The notes beneath the pieces are model-generated. The model saw only the letters and a program-made list of their open reading frames with translations. It made no database searches and had not been told where the DNA came from. From IMG/VR virus record IMGVR_UViG_3300033984_000379, positions 45,406 to 109,405 of that record: 64,000 nt of DNA. One strand, given 5' to 3'. Below are positions 37,548-46,005 of this stretch, in pieces. The stretch comes from a virus. The translations under genes and the position numbers were made by a program. How positions within the stretch are numbered: position 1 is the first letter of the stretch; each line of letters begins with the position of its first letter.

Positions 37548-38327
37548 ATGATAAACACTATTGTTCATTTTTCTGATTTACATATCAGACTATACAAAGA
37601 CCATGACTTATATCGGAAAATCCTAACAGAGATGTTGGATAAGTTCAGAGAGATAAAACCTTGTAGAATTGTATTTACTGGTGACCTGGTCCATAGTAAG
37701 AATCAATTAACACCAGAACTTATTGATATTGTTGCTTGGTTATTAACTGAATGTTCATCAATAGCCAAAACAATACTAATACCGGGCAATCATGACGCCT
37801 TAATCAATAATAACGAGAGGTTAGATAGTATAACCCCCATTGTTAATTCGTTAAACAATTCAAATATTGTTTATTATAAAGACCGGGGAGTTTATGAGGA
37901 TGATAATGTATCTTGGTGTGTTTATTCACAATTTCAAGGAAACATCCCCCCGGAGATTAACGAAGCTAAAGGTGTTAAGGTTGGGTTATTCCACGGACCT
38001 ATTCAGGGAATGAAAACGGATTTAGGTTTTGATTTTGGTGAAGAGGGTTATGAGATATCAAAATTTGATGGTTTAGATGTTGTTTTATGTGGGGATATCC
38101 ATAAAAGACAGGAGTTTAAGATTAAAAATGGTAAGGGGTATATGATTGGTTCTACTTTACAGAATAATATGGGTGAGAATATAGATAAACACGGATTTGG
38201 TATTTTAGATATTAACACTATGAATTATGATTATGTTGATTTGTATAACCCAAAACCATTTTTATCATTTAGAATAAACTCAATTGAGGATATAACAAAT
38301 GAAGCTGAAAGATTAGTGAATGTTTAA
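37548..38327 (+). CDS. Recombination endonuclease subunit, gp47/SbcD/Mre11-like
   Basis: This 259-residue metallophosphoesterase would process DNA ends together with the gp46-like ATPase at 40090. The metal-binding motifs appear in order: FSDLHIR, FTGDLVHS, PGNHDAL, LFHGPIQ and LCGDIHKR. The start is ATG 37548, immediately after the previous stop; an earlier in-frame ATG at 37515 lies inside the preceding gene. T4 gp47 is about 340 residues, so the C-terminal capping domain is short here. In T4 these genes are neighbours; here four genes lie between them. Confidence 0.9.
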   Translation: MINTIVHFSDLHIRLYKDHDLYRKILTEMLDKFREIKPCRIVFTGDLVHSKNQLTPELIDIVAWLLTECSSIAKTILIPGNHDALINNNERLDSITPIVNSLNNSNIVYYKDRGVYEDDNVSWCVYSQFQGNIPPEINEAKGVKVGLFHGPIQGMKTDLGFDFGEEGYEISKFDGLDVVLCGDIHKRQEFKIKNGKGYMIGSTLQNNMGENIDKHGFGILDINTMNYDYVDLYNPKPFLSFRINSIEDITNEAERLVNV

Positions 38328-38344
38328 TATAATAAATCATTACA

Positions 38345-38872
38345 ATGTCAAAATTAACTTATAACCGAAAAGGGGTTACTTATAATCCAATAAAATATTG
38401 GAAGACTGATTATGTGACTGAAGTTGCGATATACCAAGGTAGTAGGGGTGAAAATCCGGAGTTGGACTTCATTGTAAAATACAAAGAGGAGAACAAAAGA
38501 TTAAGAACCCCATCACATACTCATTGGATTGTGGATTTACTAGTAAAGTCAGAATACAGTAAGGAACTTCTATTATCGTATATTGATGATATGATTAAAA
38601 TCTATGATGAAACAACTGCCTTTAAGAGTGTTGAGGATAGAAATTCGTATAGTTTAAAACATATTTCAAGGATTGGGTCAAAATACAATAGACTTAATGG
38701 TAATGGTTATTATACCATTGAAACACTAACCACATTTATTGAGTTGTTCTCAATTTGCGAGAAACAGGCAACAGGTGCGTTTATGTTCCGGGGTTTATTA
38801 ACATTGATTAAAGAATATTGTGAGGGTAAGAAAGACTTTTATCAGGTTGTGGGTTATTCAAAACGAGTTTAA
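38345..38872 (+). CDS. Hypothetical protein between gp47 and gp46 genes (175 aa)
   Basis: I recognise no family in this 175-residue basic protein. It has a helical pattern in the middle (LLLSYIDDMIKIYDETTAFKS) and a HISRIGSKYNRLNGNGYYTI segment. Its position between the recombination subunits suggests a role in DNA metabolism, but nothing in the sequence proves that. Confidence 0.65.
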   Translation: MSKLTYNRKGVTYNPIKYWKTDYVTEVAIYQGSRGENPELDFIVKYKEENKRLRTPSHTHWIVDLLVKSEYSKELLLSYIDDMIKIYDETTAFKSVEDRNSYSLKHISRIGSKYNRLNGNGYYTIETLTTFIELFSICEKQATGAFMFRGLLTLIKEYCEGKKDFYQVVGYSKRV

Positions 38873-38874
38873 TT

Positions 38875-39501
38875 ATGGATATCATTATTGACAAGAAACA
38901 TCATAAGGACCTTACATCTTATTGTAAGTTAAACGACATAACAGATATTAATGACTTCGTAAATAAGTGTTTTAAGTCCGGATTTGACACAAAAAGGTAT
39001 GGTCTTATAGGAAATACCCCAGAACCAAAAACAATTGAAATTGAGGTCATAAAAGAAGTCCCGGTTGAAGTTATTAAGGAGGTTGAAAAGATTGTTGAAG
39101 TCCCAGGACCGGTTCGGGAGGTTGAAGTTATCAAAGAGGTTGAAAAGATTGTGATTAAGGAGGTTTTCATTCAGGATTCCGTCCCAAATTTAGACAATAT
39201 TTGGGACAAAGATAAGTTACTGGAAACAATACAAGGGTTGGAAGATGATAAACAAAGACTTTCCACTAAAATTGATGAAATGACCAACGAGATACAAGAA
39301 TTTTCCACTAAAACGGAAGAAACGGTAAAAATTTTCCAAGATAACCAAAAATCTTTGCAAACCACTTTACTCAATCTGAAAAAAGAACTAAAATTGAAAG
39401 ACGAAAAAATTTCAGAATTAGAAAATAAATTAACGACCCCCAATGCTGATGGACAGAGAGCCATTTATATGAACGGGTCAAACATTAAACAAACATTATA
39501 A
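38875..39501 (+). CDS. Coiled-coil protein with EVIKEVEK repeats (208 aa)
   Basis: This is a 208-residue protein. Residues 1-45 are a small N-terminal domain that looks like a compact helical DNA-binding or dimerisation module (LTSYCKLNDITDINDFVNKCF). Residues about 55-100 repeat short Val/Lys/Glu units (KEVPVEVIKEVEK, VEVPGPVREVEVIKEVEK), a pattern of extended, proline-broken linkers. Residues 110-190 form a coiled coil with regular heptads. It probably oligomerises. It is two bases before the next gene. Partner unknown. Confidence 0.7.
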   Translation: MDIIIDKKHHKDLTSYCKLNDITDINDFVNKCFKSGFDTKRYGLIGNTPEPKTIEIEVIKEVPVEVIKEVEKIVEVPGPVREVEVIKEVEKIVIKEVFIQDSVPNLDNIWDKDKLLETIQGLEDDKQRLSTKIDEMTNEIQEFSTKTEETVKIFQDNQKSLQTTLLNLKKELKLKDEKISELENKLTTPNADGQRAIYMNGSNIKQTL

Positions 39502-39502
39502 T

Positions 39503-39859
39503 ATGGTACAATTATTAGTATGGACGATTATGGCTTATGGAATAACAAACATTGTTGTTTATGGAAGTATCTTCAATGGTCCAAGAGATTTTATTAGGGA
39601 ATGGTCTGAATCCGATAAACCTTTTAACGAATTTGCTGGATTTGTTAGGAATATGACATCATGTGTAATGTGTTTCGGCGTTTGGGTTGGCTTCTTTTTA
39701 GGACTTTTTATATATTCACCAGTCAATCAATTACTTGGTGTAGATGTATATTCTTCTTGGTTCTTTGACGGAATGTTATCATCCGGGGGAGTATGGATTA
39801 TTAATTCAATCGTAGAATGGTTTGAGGAAAACAGACCAGTAAATAAACATAATAACTAA
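39503..39859 (+). CDS. Membrane protein, DUF1360-like (118 aa)
   Basis: This 118-residue protein has membrane segments at about 2-22 (LLVWTIMAYGITNIVVYGSIF), 53-73 and 83-101. The central segment TSCVMCFGVWVGFFLGL carries the C-x-x-C-x-x-x-W pattern typical of the DUF1360 family of small membrane proteins found in phages and bacteria. The function of that family is unknown. Its place in a replication-recombination operon is odd for a membrane protein. Confidence 0.7.
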   Translation: MVQLLVWTIMAYGITNIVVYGSIFNGPRDFIREWSESDKPFNEFAGFVRNMTSCVMCFGVWVGFFLGLFIYSPVNQLLGVDVYSSWFFDGMLSSGGVWIINSIVEWFEENRPVNKHNN

Positions 39860-39871
39860 AAATCAAATACA

Positions 39872-40078
39872 ATGGCAACATCTAAAAAAAGAGGGGGAGC
39901 AAAAGCTCACAAACAAAGAGTAGCGACAAGAAATCAAGCTATTAATTCAGCCAAAACTAAATTCCAAAAAGAGTATGCTGAAATGGTTAAAACTAAAATG
40001 GAAGAGTTGAAAGTTCAGTATGAAACACAACAAGGTCAAAAAGAAATCACAGCAGAAGTTGTAGAAACAATTAAATAG
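39872..40078 (+). CDS. Small basic protein (68 aa)
   Basis: This is a 68-residue, Lys/Gln/Thr-rich protein. The first 30 residues are very basic (TSKKRGGAKAHKQRVATRNQ) and the rest is a single long helix (KTKFQKEYAEMVKTKMEEL). It could bind nucleic acid. Start ATG 39872 has an A-rich leader. No family recognised. Confidence 0.65.
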   Translation: MATSKKRGGAKAHKQRVATRNQAINSAKTKFQKEYAEMVKTKMEELKVQYETQQGQKEITAEVVETIK

Positions 40079-40089
40079 TAAATTATTTT

Positions 40090-42420
40090 ATGAAATACGA
40101 TTTAGAAATAGAAAAATTAGATAATCCTTATATTCAAGTAGTCTGGGAAGATTTCGCTGAGAATTTTACACAAGAAAAGATTAAAAGTGTAAAACACTAT
40201 TTTCAGAAAAAATATCTTACTAGTAATGTGAATATTATTACAAAGACTAAAGTTACCCAGGAGACGACACATTCTGTTGATATTTCGTTTAATATCTTGG
40301 ATAGTAATTATCAATTGGAATTGGTTAAATCGTATTTAAAATCAAAGAATAATGAAAATTATTACGATGAGGTTTGTGCGTTAAATGCCCAAGTGGATAA
40401 CAATATGTTATTGACCCAAACCGAAGCAACACCATTCAAGAAATGGTATATCAAAAACATTGAATTTTCAAACTTCTTATCTTATGGTGAGAATCAAAGA
40501 TTGGATTTTGAGAAATGTGATGGTATATCTGTTGTGGAATCAAATCCCCCAAACTTTGGTGGTAAAACAGTTCTATCGGTTGATTTATTATTATTCTTAT
40601 TCTTTAATGAAACAACAAAAACTTCAAAGGCTGAAGAAATTTTTAATAGATTTTCTGATAAGAATAAGGTATCTGTAAAGGGTGAAATAATCATTGATGG
40701 TGATGAATATGTTATTGTTAGAAACATTGAAAGAAAGAAGACTAAAGCCGGTGAATGGTCAGTTAAAACAGAATTAGATTTCTTTAAGAAACTATATGAT
40801 GGTAGCTTACAAAATTTTACTGGTGAACAAAGAAGGGAGACTGAAAGTTTTATTAAAACATCTATTGGAACCAAGGACGATTTCTTGATGACTATACTAA
40901 CTACCGCTAGTAATTTAGAGGAGTTAATTGACGCTAAACCAACGGCCAGAGGTCAAGTATTATCCAGGTTCATGGGGTTGGACTTCCTTAAGAAAAAGGA
41001 AGAGGTTGGTAAAGAGTTATATAGTCAATTCTCAAAATCAATGTTATCAAACATTTATAATACTGAATCACTAAAAACTGATAACGAAAATTGTCAAGAC
41101 AATATCACAACATTACTTGACCAGAACAATGAATTAAATCCAAAACTAGTTGATGTTATGGAGAGAATTCTTAAAGGTCATGATTATAGAGATTCTTTAT
41201 TAAAGAATAAACATACTGATATTGATGCTGAAATTAGTAGGTTATCACCGGATACGGTTAATTCTGAAATTGATACATTAAAATTTGATAAGGGAAAAGT
41301 TGTTACACAATTAGAAAACCTGAAAGTGGTGGAACCAACATCGTTTTATCATGAAGATGAACACGATAAGGTTAAAGAAGAATATGATATTGCTTACAAG
41401 GAAAAAGTTGTTGTTGATAACAAAATAAAAACCTTGGAAGAATTGAAAAGTTCTGTTGGTGATGGGATTAAATGTGAACATTGTGGTATTGAGCTAATGA
41501 ACGCAACAATTACTCAATCAAAAATTGGGGAACTTGACGGATTTATCATACGCAAAGACGAAATTTTGGGGTTAATGACTGATTTATCCACCAAAGAACA
41601 AAGTTTTACCAAACTAAAAAAAGAATTTGATGAATATGAGAAAAACAAACTCATCAAAGAAAAGTACGAATTAAATATTGAATCTTATGATTTGAAAATC
41701 AAGAACTTAAGTGACAAGTTATCCAGGTATTACGAACTTCAGGAGAAGATATCCGAAAACCAAAAAACTGAAACCTTATTGATTAAAGCCGGTCTTAAAA
41801 TTGATGAACTTGAAAAAGAGAAATATTCTATCAAAAAAACAATTGATGATAACATTAATAAAGTCGGTATAAATAACGATAAGATTAAAGAGAATAATAT
41901 TAAGATAAATAAAATCGCTGAAGAATCTGAAAAGGAAAAAATTTATAAAATCTATTTAGAAATTTATGGTAAAAATGGTATAACTAAATCAATTATGAAG
42001 ACTATGATGCCACTTATAAATTCTGAACTTCAAAGGTTATTACAGGATAGTTGTCACTTTAGACTTGAGGTTAAAATCAATGATAAGAACGAGGTTGATT
42101 TCGTTATGGTAGATAACAATTCCCAAGTTGAAAAGAGTATGTCATCCGGGTCTGGGTATGAAAGAACCATTGCTTCATTAGCTCTTAGAGCCGTGTTAAG
42201 TAAAATATGTTCATTGCCAAAACCAAATATTATGGTAATGGATGAGGTGTTTGGTAAGATTTCCAACGATAACCTGGAAATGGTTGGGGAATTCTTTATC
42301 AAAATTAAAGAATACTTTGAAAGGATATTCCTTATTACTCATAACCCTTTGGTTAACAATTGGGCTGATAATGTTGTTAAGATTAAAAAGGAAGATAACA
42401 TTAGTTATGTTAGTCAGTAA
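40090..42420 (+). CDS. Recombination ATPase, gp46/SbcC/Rad50-like
   Basis: This is a 776-residue SMC-like ATPase. About 110 N-terminal residues precede the ABC half (IKNIEFSNFLSYGENQRLDF at about 121-140), an extension absent from T4 gp46. The P-loop is SNPPNFGGKT (151-160), in which the first and fourth glycines of the usual GPNGAGKS are Pro and Phe. A zinc hook CEHC lies near 462 between two coiled-coil arms. The signature motif is MSSGSGYERTIASLALR and Walker B is IMVMDEVFG. With the gp47-like protein it would resect DNA for recombination-dependent replication. A terminator follows. Confidence 0.9.
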   Translation: MKYDLEIEKLDNPYIQVVWEDFAENFTQEKIKSVKHYFQKKYLTSNVNIITKTKVTQETTHSVDISFNILDSNYQLELVKSYLKSKNNENYYDEVCALNAQVDNNMLLTQTEATPFKKWYIKNIEFSNFLSYGENQRLDFEKCDGISVVESNPPNFGGKTVLSVDLLLFLFFNETTKTSKAEEIFNRFSDKNKVSVKGEIIIDGDEYVIVRNIERKKTKAGEWSVKTELDFFKKLYDGSLQNFTGEQRRETESFIKTSIGTKDDFLMTILTTASNLEELIDAKPTARGQVLSRFMGLDFLKKKEEVGKELYSQFSKSMLSNIYNTESLKTDNENCQDNITTLLDQNNELNPKLVDVMERILKGHDYRDSLLKNKHTDIDAEISRLSPDTVNSEIDTLKFDKGKVVTQLENLKVVEPTSFYHEDEHDKVKEEYDIAYKEKVVVDNKIKTLEELKSSVGDGIKCEHCGIELMNATITQSKIGELDGFIIRKDEILGLMTDLSTKEQSFTKLKKEFDEYEKNKLIKEKYELNIESYDLKIKNLSDKLSRYYELQEKISENQKTETLLIKAGLKIDELEKEKYSIKKTIDDNINKVGINNDKIKENNIKINKIAEESEKEKIYKIYLEIYGKNGITKSIMKTMMPLINSELQRLLQDSCHFRLEVKINDKNEVDFVMVDNNSQVEKSMSSGSGYERTIASLALRAVLSKICSLPKPNIMVMDEVFGKISNDNLEMVGEFFIKIKEYFERIFLITHNPLVNNWADNVVKIKKEDNISYVSQ

Positions 42421-42433
42421 AATAATTTTTATT

Positions 42434-42468
42434 AATAACCATCAAATTACTTGATGGTTATTTTTTTT
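42434..42468 (+). terminator. Intrinsic terminator after gp46-like gene
   Basis: A 12-bp perfect stem (AATAACCATCAA / TTGATGGTTATT) with a 5-base loop and a long T-run. Its right arm also contains the TTG of the next promoter. Confidence 0.9.
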
Positions 42469-42481
42469 ATGTTTACATTTG
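42451..42481 (+). promoter_or_regulatory. Bacteroidota-type promoter for the split helicase cassette
   Basis: TTG (42451-42453), 20 bases, TACATTTG (42474-42481), 28 bases before the ATG at 42510. The upstream element overlaps the terminator stem. Confidence 0.8.
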
Positions 42482-42509
42482 TACTCTAATCAAATACTAA
42501 AACAATAAA

Positions 42510-43493
42510 ATGGAAAATAGTTTATATCCTAAAGTTAGTTACGACCGAATGTTTATTTATGCTTGGTATGAGAAAACCAATGAATATGAAACTAAATTTG
42601 GTGAACACTGGGTGAAAGCAGATGTTGACCCTAAAACTGATATTGACAAATATGTTAGAAGTTCTATGAATAGACGAAAAGACCTTTTTGATGATGGGAC
42701 TATTGTTGTTGAATCAATATGGGATGTAACAGAATATTCTAAAAAATATGATAAATATTACCCTAAATCACATGTTGATGATAAGATTCGTAAAGAAATC
42801 GGGTATGTTAAACAAAGTGAGGTTCATAATCTTCACTTTGCAATTTTAGTTGAGAAAGTAAATGAGATTCTTAACAAAGAAAATCAACAAAAACCTGAAG
42901 TAGGTTTATCTACAGCACAATACGATGATGCGGTTTTAGTTTTGAACGCTATTGACAATGGTAAACGTGTAATTTTTTCTGAATTAGCGGCAAGATATGG
43001 TAAAACGATTTGGTCTTCAGCGATAGCTGTTGAGACGGGTATTCCAATTGTTATTGTAGCTTCTTATGTGTTAACATCATTTACCTCGTTCAAAAATGAT
43101 ATTATGGATTTTCAACAATTTCAAAACATTAAGACTGTTGATACTTCGGATGGCGATTATAAAGAACAAATTAAAAAATACGTAGATGAAGGAAAACAAG
43201 TTATGGTATTTCTATCACTATGTAATGGTATAGGTCGTAATGACCGTATTAACTTCTTAAATAACCTTAATGTTCAAAGATTAGTTTTTGTTGATGAAGC
43301 GGATTATGGTGCTCACCAAAAGAAACAATTTGAAGCTTTAAAGGCATTAGTGAGTAATGATGATATTTTGATATTAATGACCGGAACTAACTCAGATAGA
43401 GCTTCATCAGATTGGGATATTGATTTTATGTTGTCTACAACATATTTTGAACTTTTAGTCAATAAAAAAGAGTCCATGGCTTTGGTTAATTAA
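42510..43493 (+). CDS. SF2 helicase N-terminal half of a restriction-like enzyme (327 aa)
   Basis: Residues about 1-110 form a domain (FIYAWY ... KFGEHWV ... YVRSSMNRRKDLFDDG ... IWDVTEYSKKYDKYY ... VDDKIRKEIG) that distantly suggests a GIY-YIG/T5orf172-type nuclease; this is uncertain. Residues 130-327 are the first RecA lobe of an SF2 helicase: a Q-like GLSTAQYDDA, Walker A ARYGKT (161-166), DEAD-like VDEADYG near 260 and motif III LMTGTN near 290. The second lobe is missing but is encoded by the next gene in the same reading frame after two in-frame stops. Helicases of this type occur in type ISP and IIG restriction systems. Confidence 0.78.
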   Translation: MENSLYPKVSYDRMFIYAWYEKTNEYETKFGEHWVKADVDPKTDIDKYVRSSMNRRKDLFDDGTIVVESIWDVTEYSKKYDKYYPKSHVDDKIRKEIGYVKQSEVHNLHFAILVEKVNEILNKENQQKPEVGLSTAQYDDAVLVLNAIDNGKRVIFSELAARYGKTIWSSAIAVETGIPIVIVASYVLTSFTSFKNDIMDFQQFQNIKTVDTSDGDYKEQIKKYVDEGKQVMVFLSLCNGIGRNDRINFLNNLNVQRLVFVDEADYGAHQKKQFEALKALVSNDDILILMTGTNSDRASSDWDIDFMLSTTYFELLVNKKESMALVN

Positions 43494-43512
43494 TATATTA
43501 TAACTATTTTTG
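43481..43512 (+). promoter_or_regulatory. Bacteroidota-type promoter between the helicase halves
   Basis: TTTG (43481-43484, inside the end of the upstream gene), 20 bases, TATTTTTG (43505-43512), 23 bases before the ATG at 43536. An exact consensus match that would give the second half its own transcript. Confidence 0.8.
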
Positions 43513-43535
43513 ATAAAAAATAAAAAATCAATATT

Positions 43536-44780
43536 ATGTTAAAGTTTTTCAAAAAAGATATTAAAAGAGATTTAATATACGCTTCAGTTCAGGGGTATCA
43601 ATTAGATTTGAGACCGGTTGTTGAAAAAGCAAAACAACTTCATTCTAACCATGATGAATTACCATCTTGGCGTAAACTTGTGGAAAACCCTAAAAAAGGT
43701 AAAGGTTGGTTTGTTACATTACTGGAGGGCATGTTCAAAGGAAAACATAATCTTAATGGAATTAATGTTGAGAATCTTGTGGATTCAACTAATGGAGAAT
43801 TATCAAATCGTCGTGTTACTATGATGTTTTTTCCGGATAATACTAAAGTTGCTAATCTTATAACTATTGGTAAAATAGCCCAAGAAACTTTGGGAGGTTG
43901 GAAAATTAAAGTCCTTAACGGGATGACGGTTAAAGATAATTCTGAATGTGAACAAAAAGTTAAAGAATGTATAGAATCTACTGATGATAATGTTTTGATT
44001 ATCTCATCTAAAATGGCTCAACGGTCTTTTTCCCAAAGTTTAATAACGGAAGTTTATTTAGCTTATGATAATGGTCAAGATGGTGCAACAATTCAAAAGA
44101 TGTCCAGAGGTTTGACTTCAAATACTTCTGATAAAATAGCTCGTATTTTTTCATTATCATTTGACCCTAATCGTGATGATAAAATAGATACTTTAGTATT
44201 TCAAGCAGCTTTAAATCAGGTTGAAAAGAAAGGTAAAACAGATATTCGAAAAGAATTACGAAGAGTGTATGAGTCAATTGACATTTATTCTTGTAATGAT
44301 GATGGTGCGTTTAAGTTAAATGTTGATGATTATGTCAAACAAGCACTTGAGAAAAAAGGTATTTTTCGTGTTATGGGTAAAAAGTCTGACCTTACTATGC
44401 TTAGTAAAGAACAACTAAATGCTTTGGCTCAAGGTAATGTGAGTTTTCTTCGTAATGAAATGAAAGAAAAAACTGAAATTGGTAAAACAAAAGACCCTTT
44501 ACCTAAAAACATTGGTAAAACAGAAACGGAAAAACCTAATGATAAAGAAATTAACAAAGTTCGTGAGGTTATTATTAGTATTATTGAACATTCTGATATT
44601 ATTATGTTAGCAGCTAAAAATCAGGGAGGTAAAAATATTATTGAAGCTTTAGCCATCATTGAAAAAAATAATTGGACTTCAATAATAGAAAAAGAATTTG
44701 AAGTGAGATATGATGTTATTAAGTATGTATTTACGATGGGGGTTATAAAGAATGAGTGGGTTGATATTCTTCACGGATAA
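43536..44780 (+). CDS. SF2 helicase C-terminal half of a restriction-like enzyme (414 aa)
   Basis: This is a 414-residue protein. The first 230 residues look like the second RecA lobe of an SF2 helicase: TMMFFPDNTKVANLITIGKIA, then NVLIISSKMAQRSFS and motif VI-like GATIQKMSRGLTS at about 185-197. The C-terminal 170 residues are helical and charged, a likely coupling domain. It continues the upstream gene in the same frame but has its own promoter and ATG, so it is a separate protein rather than a read-through. Reassembly of the two halves into one motor is likely. Confidence 0.75.
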   Translation: MLKFFKKDIKRDLIYASVQGYQLDLRPVVEKAKQLHSNHDELPSWRKLVENPKKGKGWFVTLLEGMFKGKHNLNGINVENLVDSTNGELSNRRVTMMFFPDNTKVANLITIGKIAQETLGGWKIKVLNGMTVKDNSECEQKVKECIESTDDNVLIISSKMAQRSFSQSLITEVYLAYDNGQDGATIQKMSRGLTSNTSDKIARIFSLSFDPNRDDKIDTLVFQAALNQVEKKGKTDIRKELRRVYESIDIYSCNDDGAFKLNVDDYVKQALEKKGIFRVMGKKSDLTMLSKEQLNALAQGNVSFLRNEMKEKTEIGKTKDPLPKNIGKTETEKPNDKEINKVREVIISIIEHSDIIMLAAKNQGGKNIIEALAIIEKNNWTSIIEKEFEVRYDVIKYVFTMGVIKNEWVDILHG

Positions 44781-44781
44781 T

Positions 44782-44812
44782 TTTGGATATTAAATATTAT
44801 TACCTATTTTTG
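44782..44812 (+). promoter_or_regulatory. Bacteroidota-type promoter before methyltransferase gene
   Basis: TTTG (44782-44785), 19 bases, TATTTTTG (44805-44812), 17 bases before the ATG at 44830. The leader would be only about 10-13 bases. Confidence 0.82.
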
Positions 44813-44829
44813 TAAAAAAAAAAGAAATT

Positions 44830-46005
44830 ATGTTTTCACGAATAAAATTTGATATTAGTGCTATGGTTACTGATATTTATAGTAAAATACCTCAAGAGAT
44901 GTTTGAGTCTGATGTAACTACTTTTGTAGATATACAAGCGGCTGGATTACAATTTATCATTCCTTTAATAGAGATACTTCGTAAGAAAGGACATTCTGAC
45001 GATAACATTCGTAATAGAGTGTATGCTTATGCCGAGAATGATTTATATTTAAATTACGTTATGTTTAAATATAAGGGCTTACCAATAACGTATAAAATAT
45101 ATGATGAAAAAATTAATATGAAATTTGATGTTGTAATTGGTAATCCACCTTATAATAAACAAGTTGGACCTAAAAAAACTCAACCTGTGTGGCCTAAATT
45201 TGTTGAAAAATCTTTTGATATGTGTAAGGAAGACGGTTACGTTAGTTTAATACATCCAAATGGATGGAGAAATTTTGATGGAAAGTTTAAGGATATTCAA
45301 AAATTATTATTATCTAAATGTGTTAAATATATTAATATGAATTCACCTAGTGATGGTGTAGAAGTATTTAAAGCTCAAATTGCTTTTGATTATTATCTTA
45401 TACAAAATAAAAGTCATGAAAATGAATTGGTTGATATTGTTGATTATGATGATAAATTACACAATATTGACATTAGAAATTTTGATTTTATACCAAATAG
45501 TAATATAGATTTAGTTTATTCTTTAGTTGCTAAAGAAGGTGAGGAGACTGTTAAAATTTTACATAGTTATTCTGATTATGAAACCAGAAAAAATTATATG
45601 TCAAAAGTTAGGACTGAAGAACATATTTACCCTTGTGTGTATACTGTAAAAACTAATGACACATTAACATATTTTTATAGCAATAAAAACGATAACGGAC
45701 ATTTTGGCGTTCCCAAAGTAATATGGGGTAACGGTGCTAGTTATGGTGTGATTATTGACGAAAATGGTGAATATGGTTTGACACAGTTCTCATACGCTAT
45801 TGTTGATGAACCTAATAATTTACCGTTAATAAAAAAAGTATTGCAAAGTAAGTGTTTTATTCAGAATATTATGGGGTATTATGGTGGTACAACGTTAATA
45901 ATATTTAACAGAAAAATTATCTCAACATTTCGTAAAGATTTTTGGAAAGAATTTCTTGATGAAAATAACAATGTTATAGAACCAAAACTTACAGATGTTA
46001 AATAA
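44830..46005 (+). CDS. N6-adenine DNA methyltransferase with NPPY motif (391 aa)
   Basis: This is a 391-residue protein of the Eco57I/type ISP-like gamma methyltransferase group. The catalytic motif IV is NPPY (105-108) in FDVVIGNPPYNKQ. A motif I-like segment, TFVDIQAAGLQF at about 31-42, is degenerate: the usual D-x-x-x-G-G-G-Q-F glycines are mostly lost. The spacing to GHSDDNIRNRVYAYAEN is still conserved. The C-terminal 200 residues fit a target-recognition domain, ending with the WGNGASYGVIIDENGEYG and YYGGTTLIIFNRKI segments. SAM binding may therefore be weak, or supplied by the next gene's product. It overlaps that gene by 11 bases. Confidence 0.82.
   Translation: MFSRIKFDISAMVTDIYSKIPQEMFESDVTTFVDIQAAGLQFIIPLIEILRKKGHSDDNIRNRVYAYAENDLYLNYVMFKYKGLPITYKIYDEKINMKFDVVIGNPPYNKQVGPKKTQPVWPKFVEKSFDMCKEDGYVSLIHPNGWRNFDGKFKDIQKLLLSKCVKYINMNSPSDGVEVFKAQIAFDYYLIQNKSHENELVDIVDYDDKLHNIDIRNFDFIPNSNIDLVYSLVAKEGEETVKILHSYSDYETRKNYMSKVRTEEHIYPCVYTVKTNDTLTYFYSNKNDNGHFGVPKVIWGNGASYGVIIDENGEYGLTQFSYAIVDEPNNLPLIKKVLQSKCFIQNIMGYYGGTTLIIFNRKIISTFRKDFWKEFLDENNNVIEPKLTDVK

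Noticed and set aside
43491-43535. Helicase split explained as a sequencing error or simple frameshift
   Set aside because: Both halves share one frame, but two separate in-frame stops and a consensus promoter plus ATG lie between them; no single-base error restores one gene.
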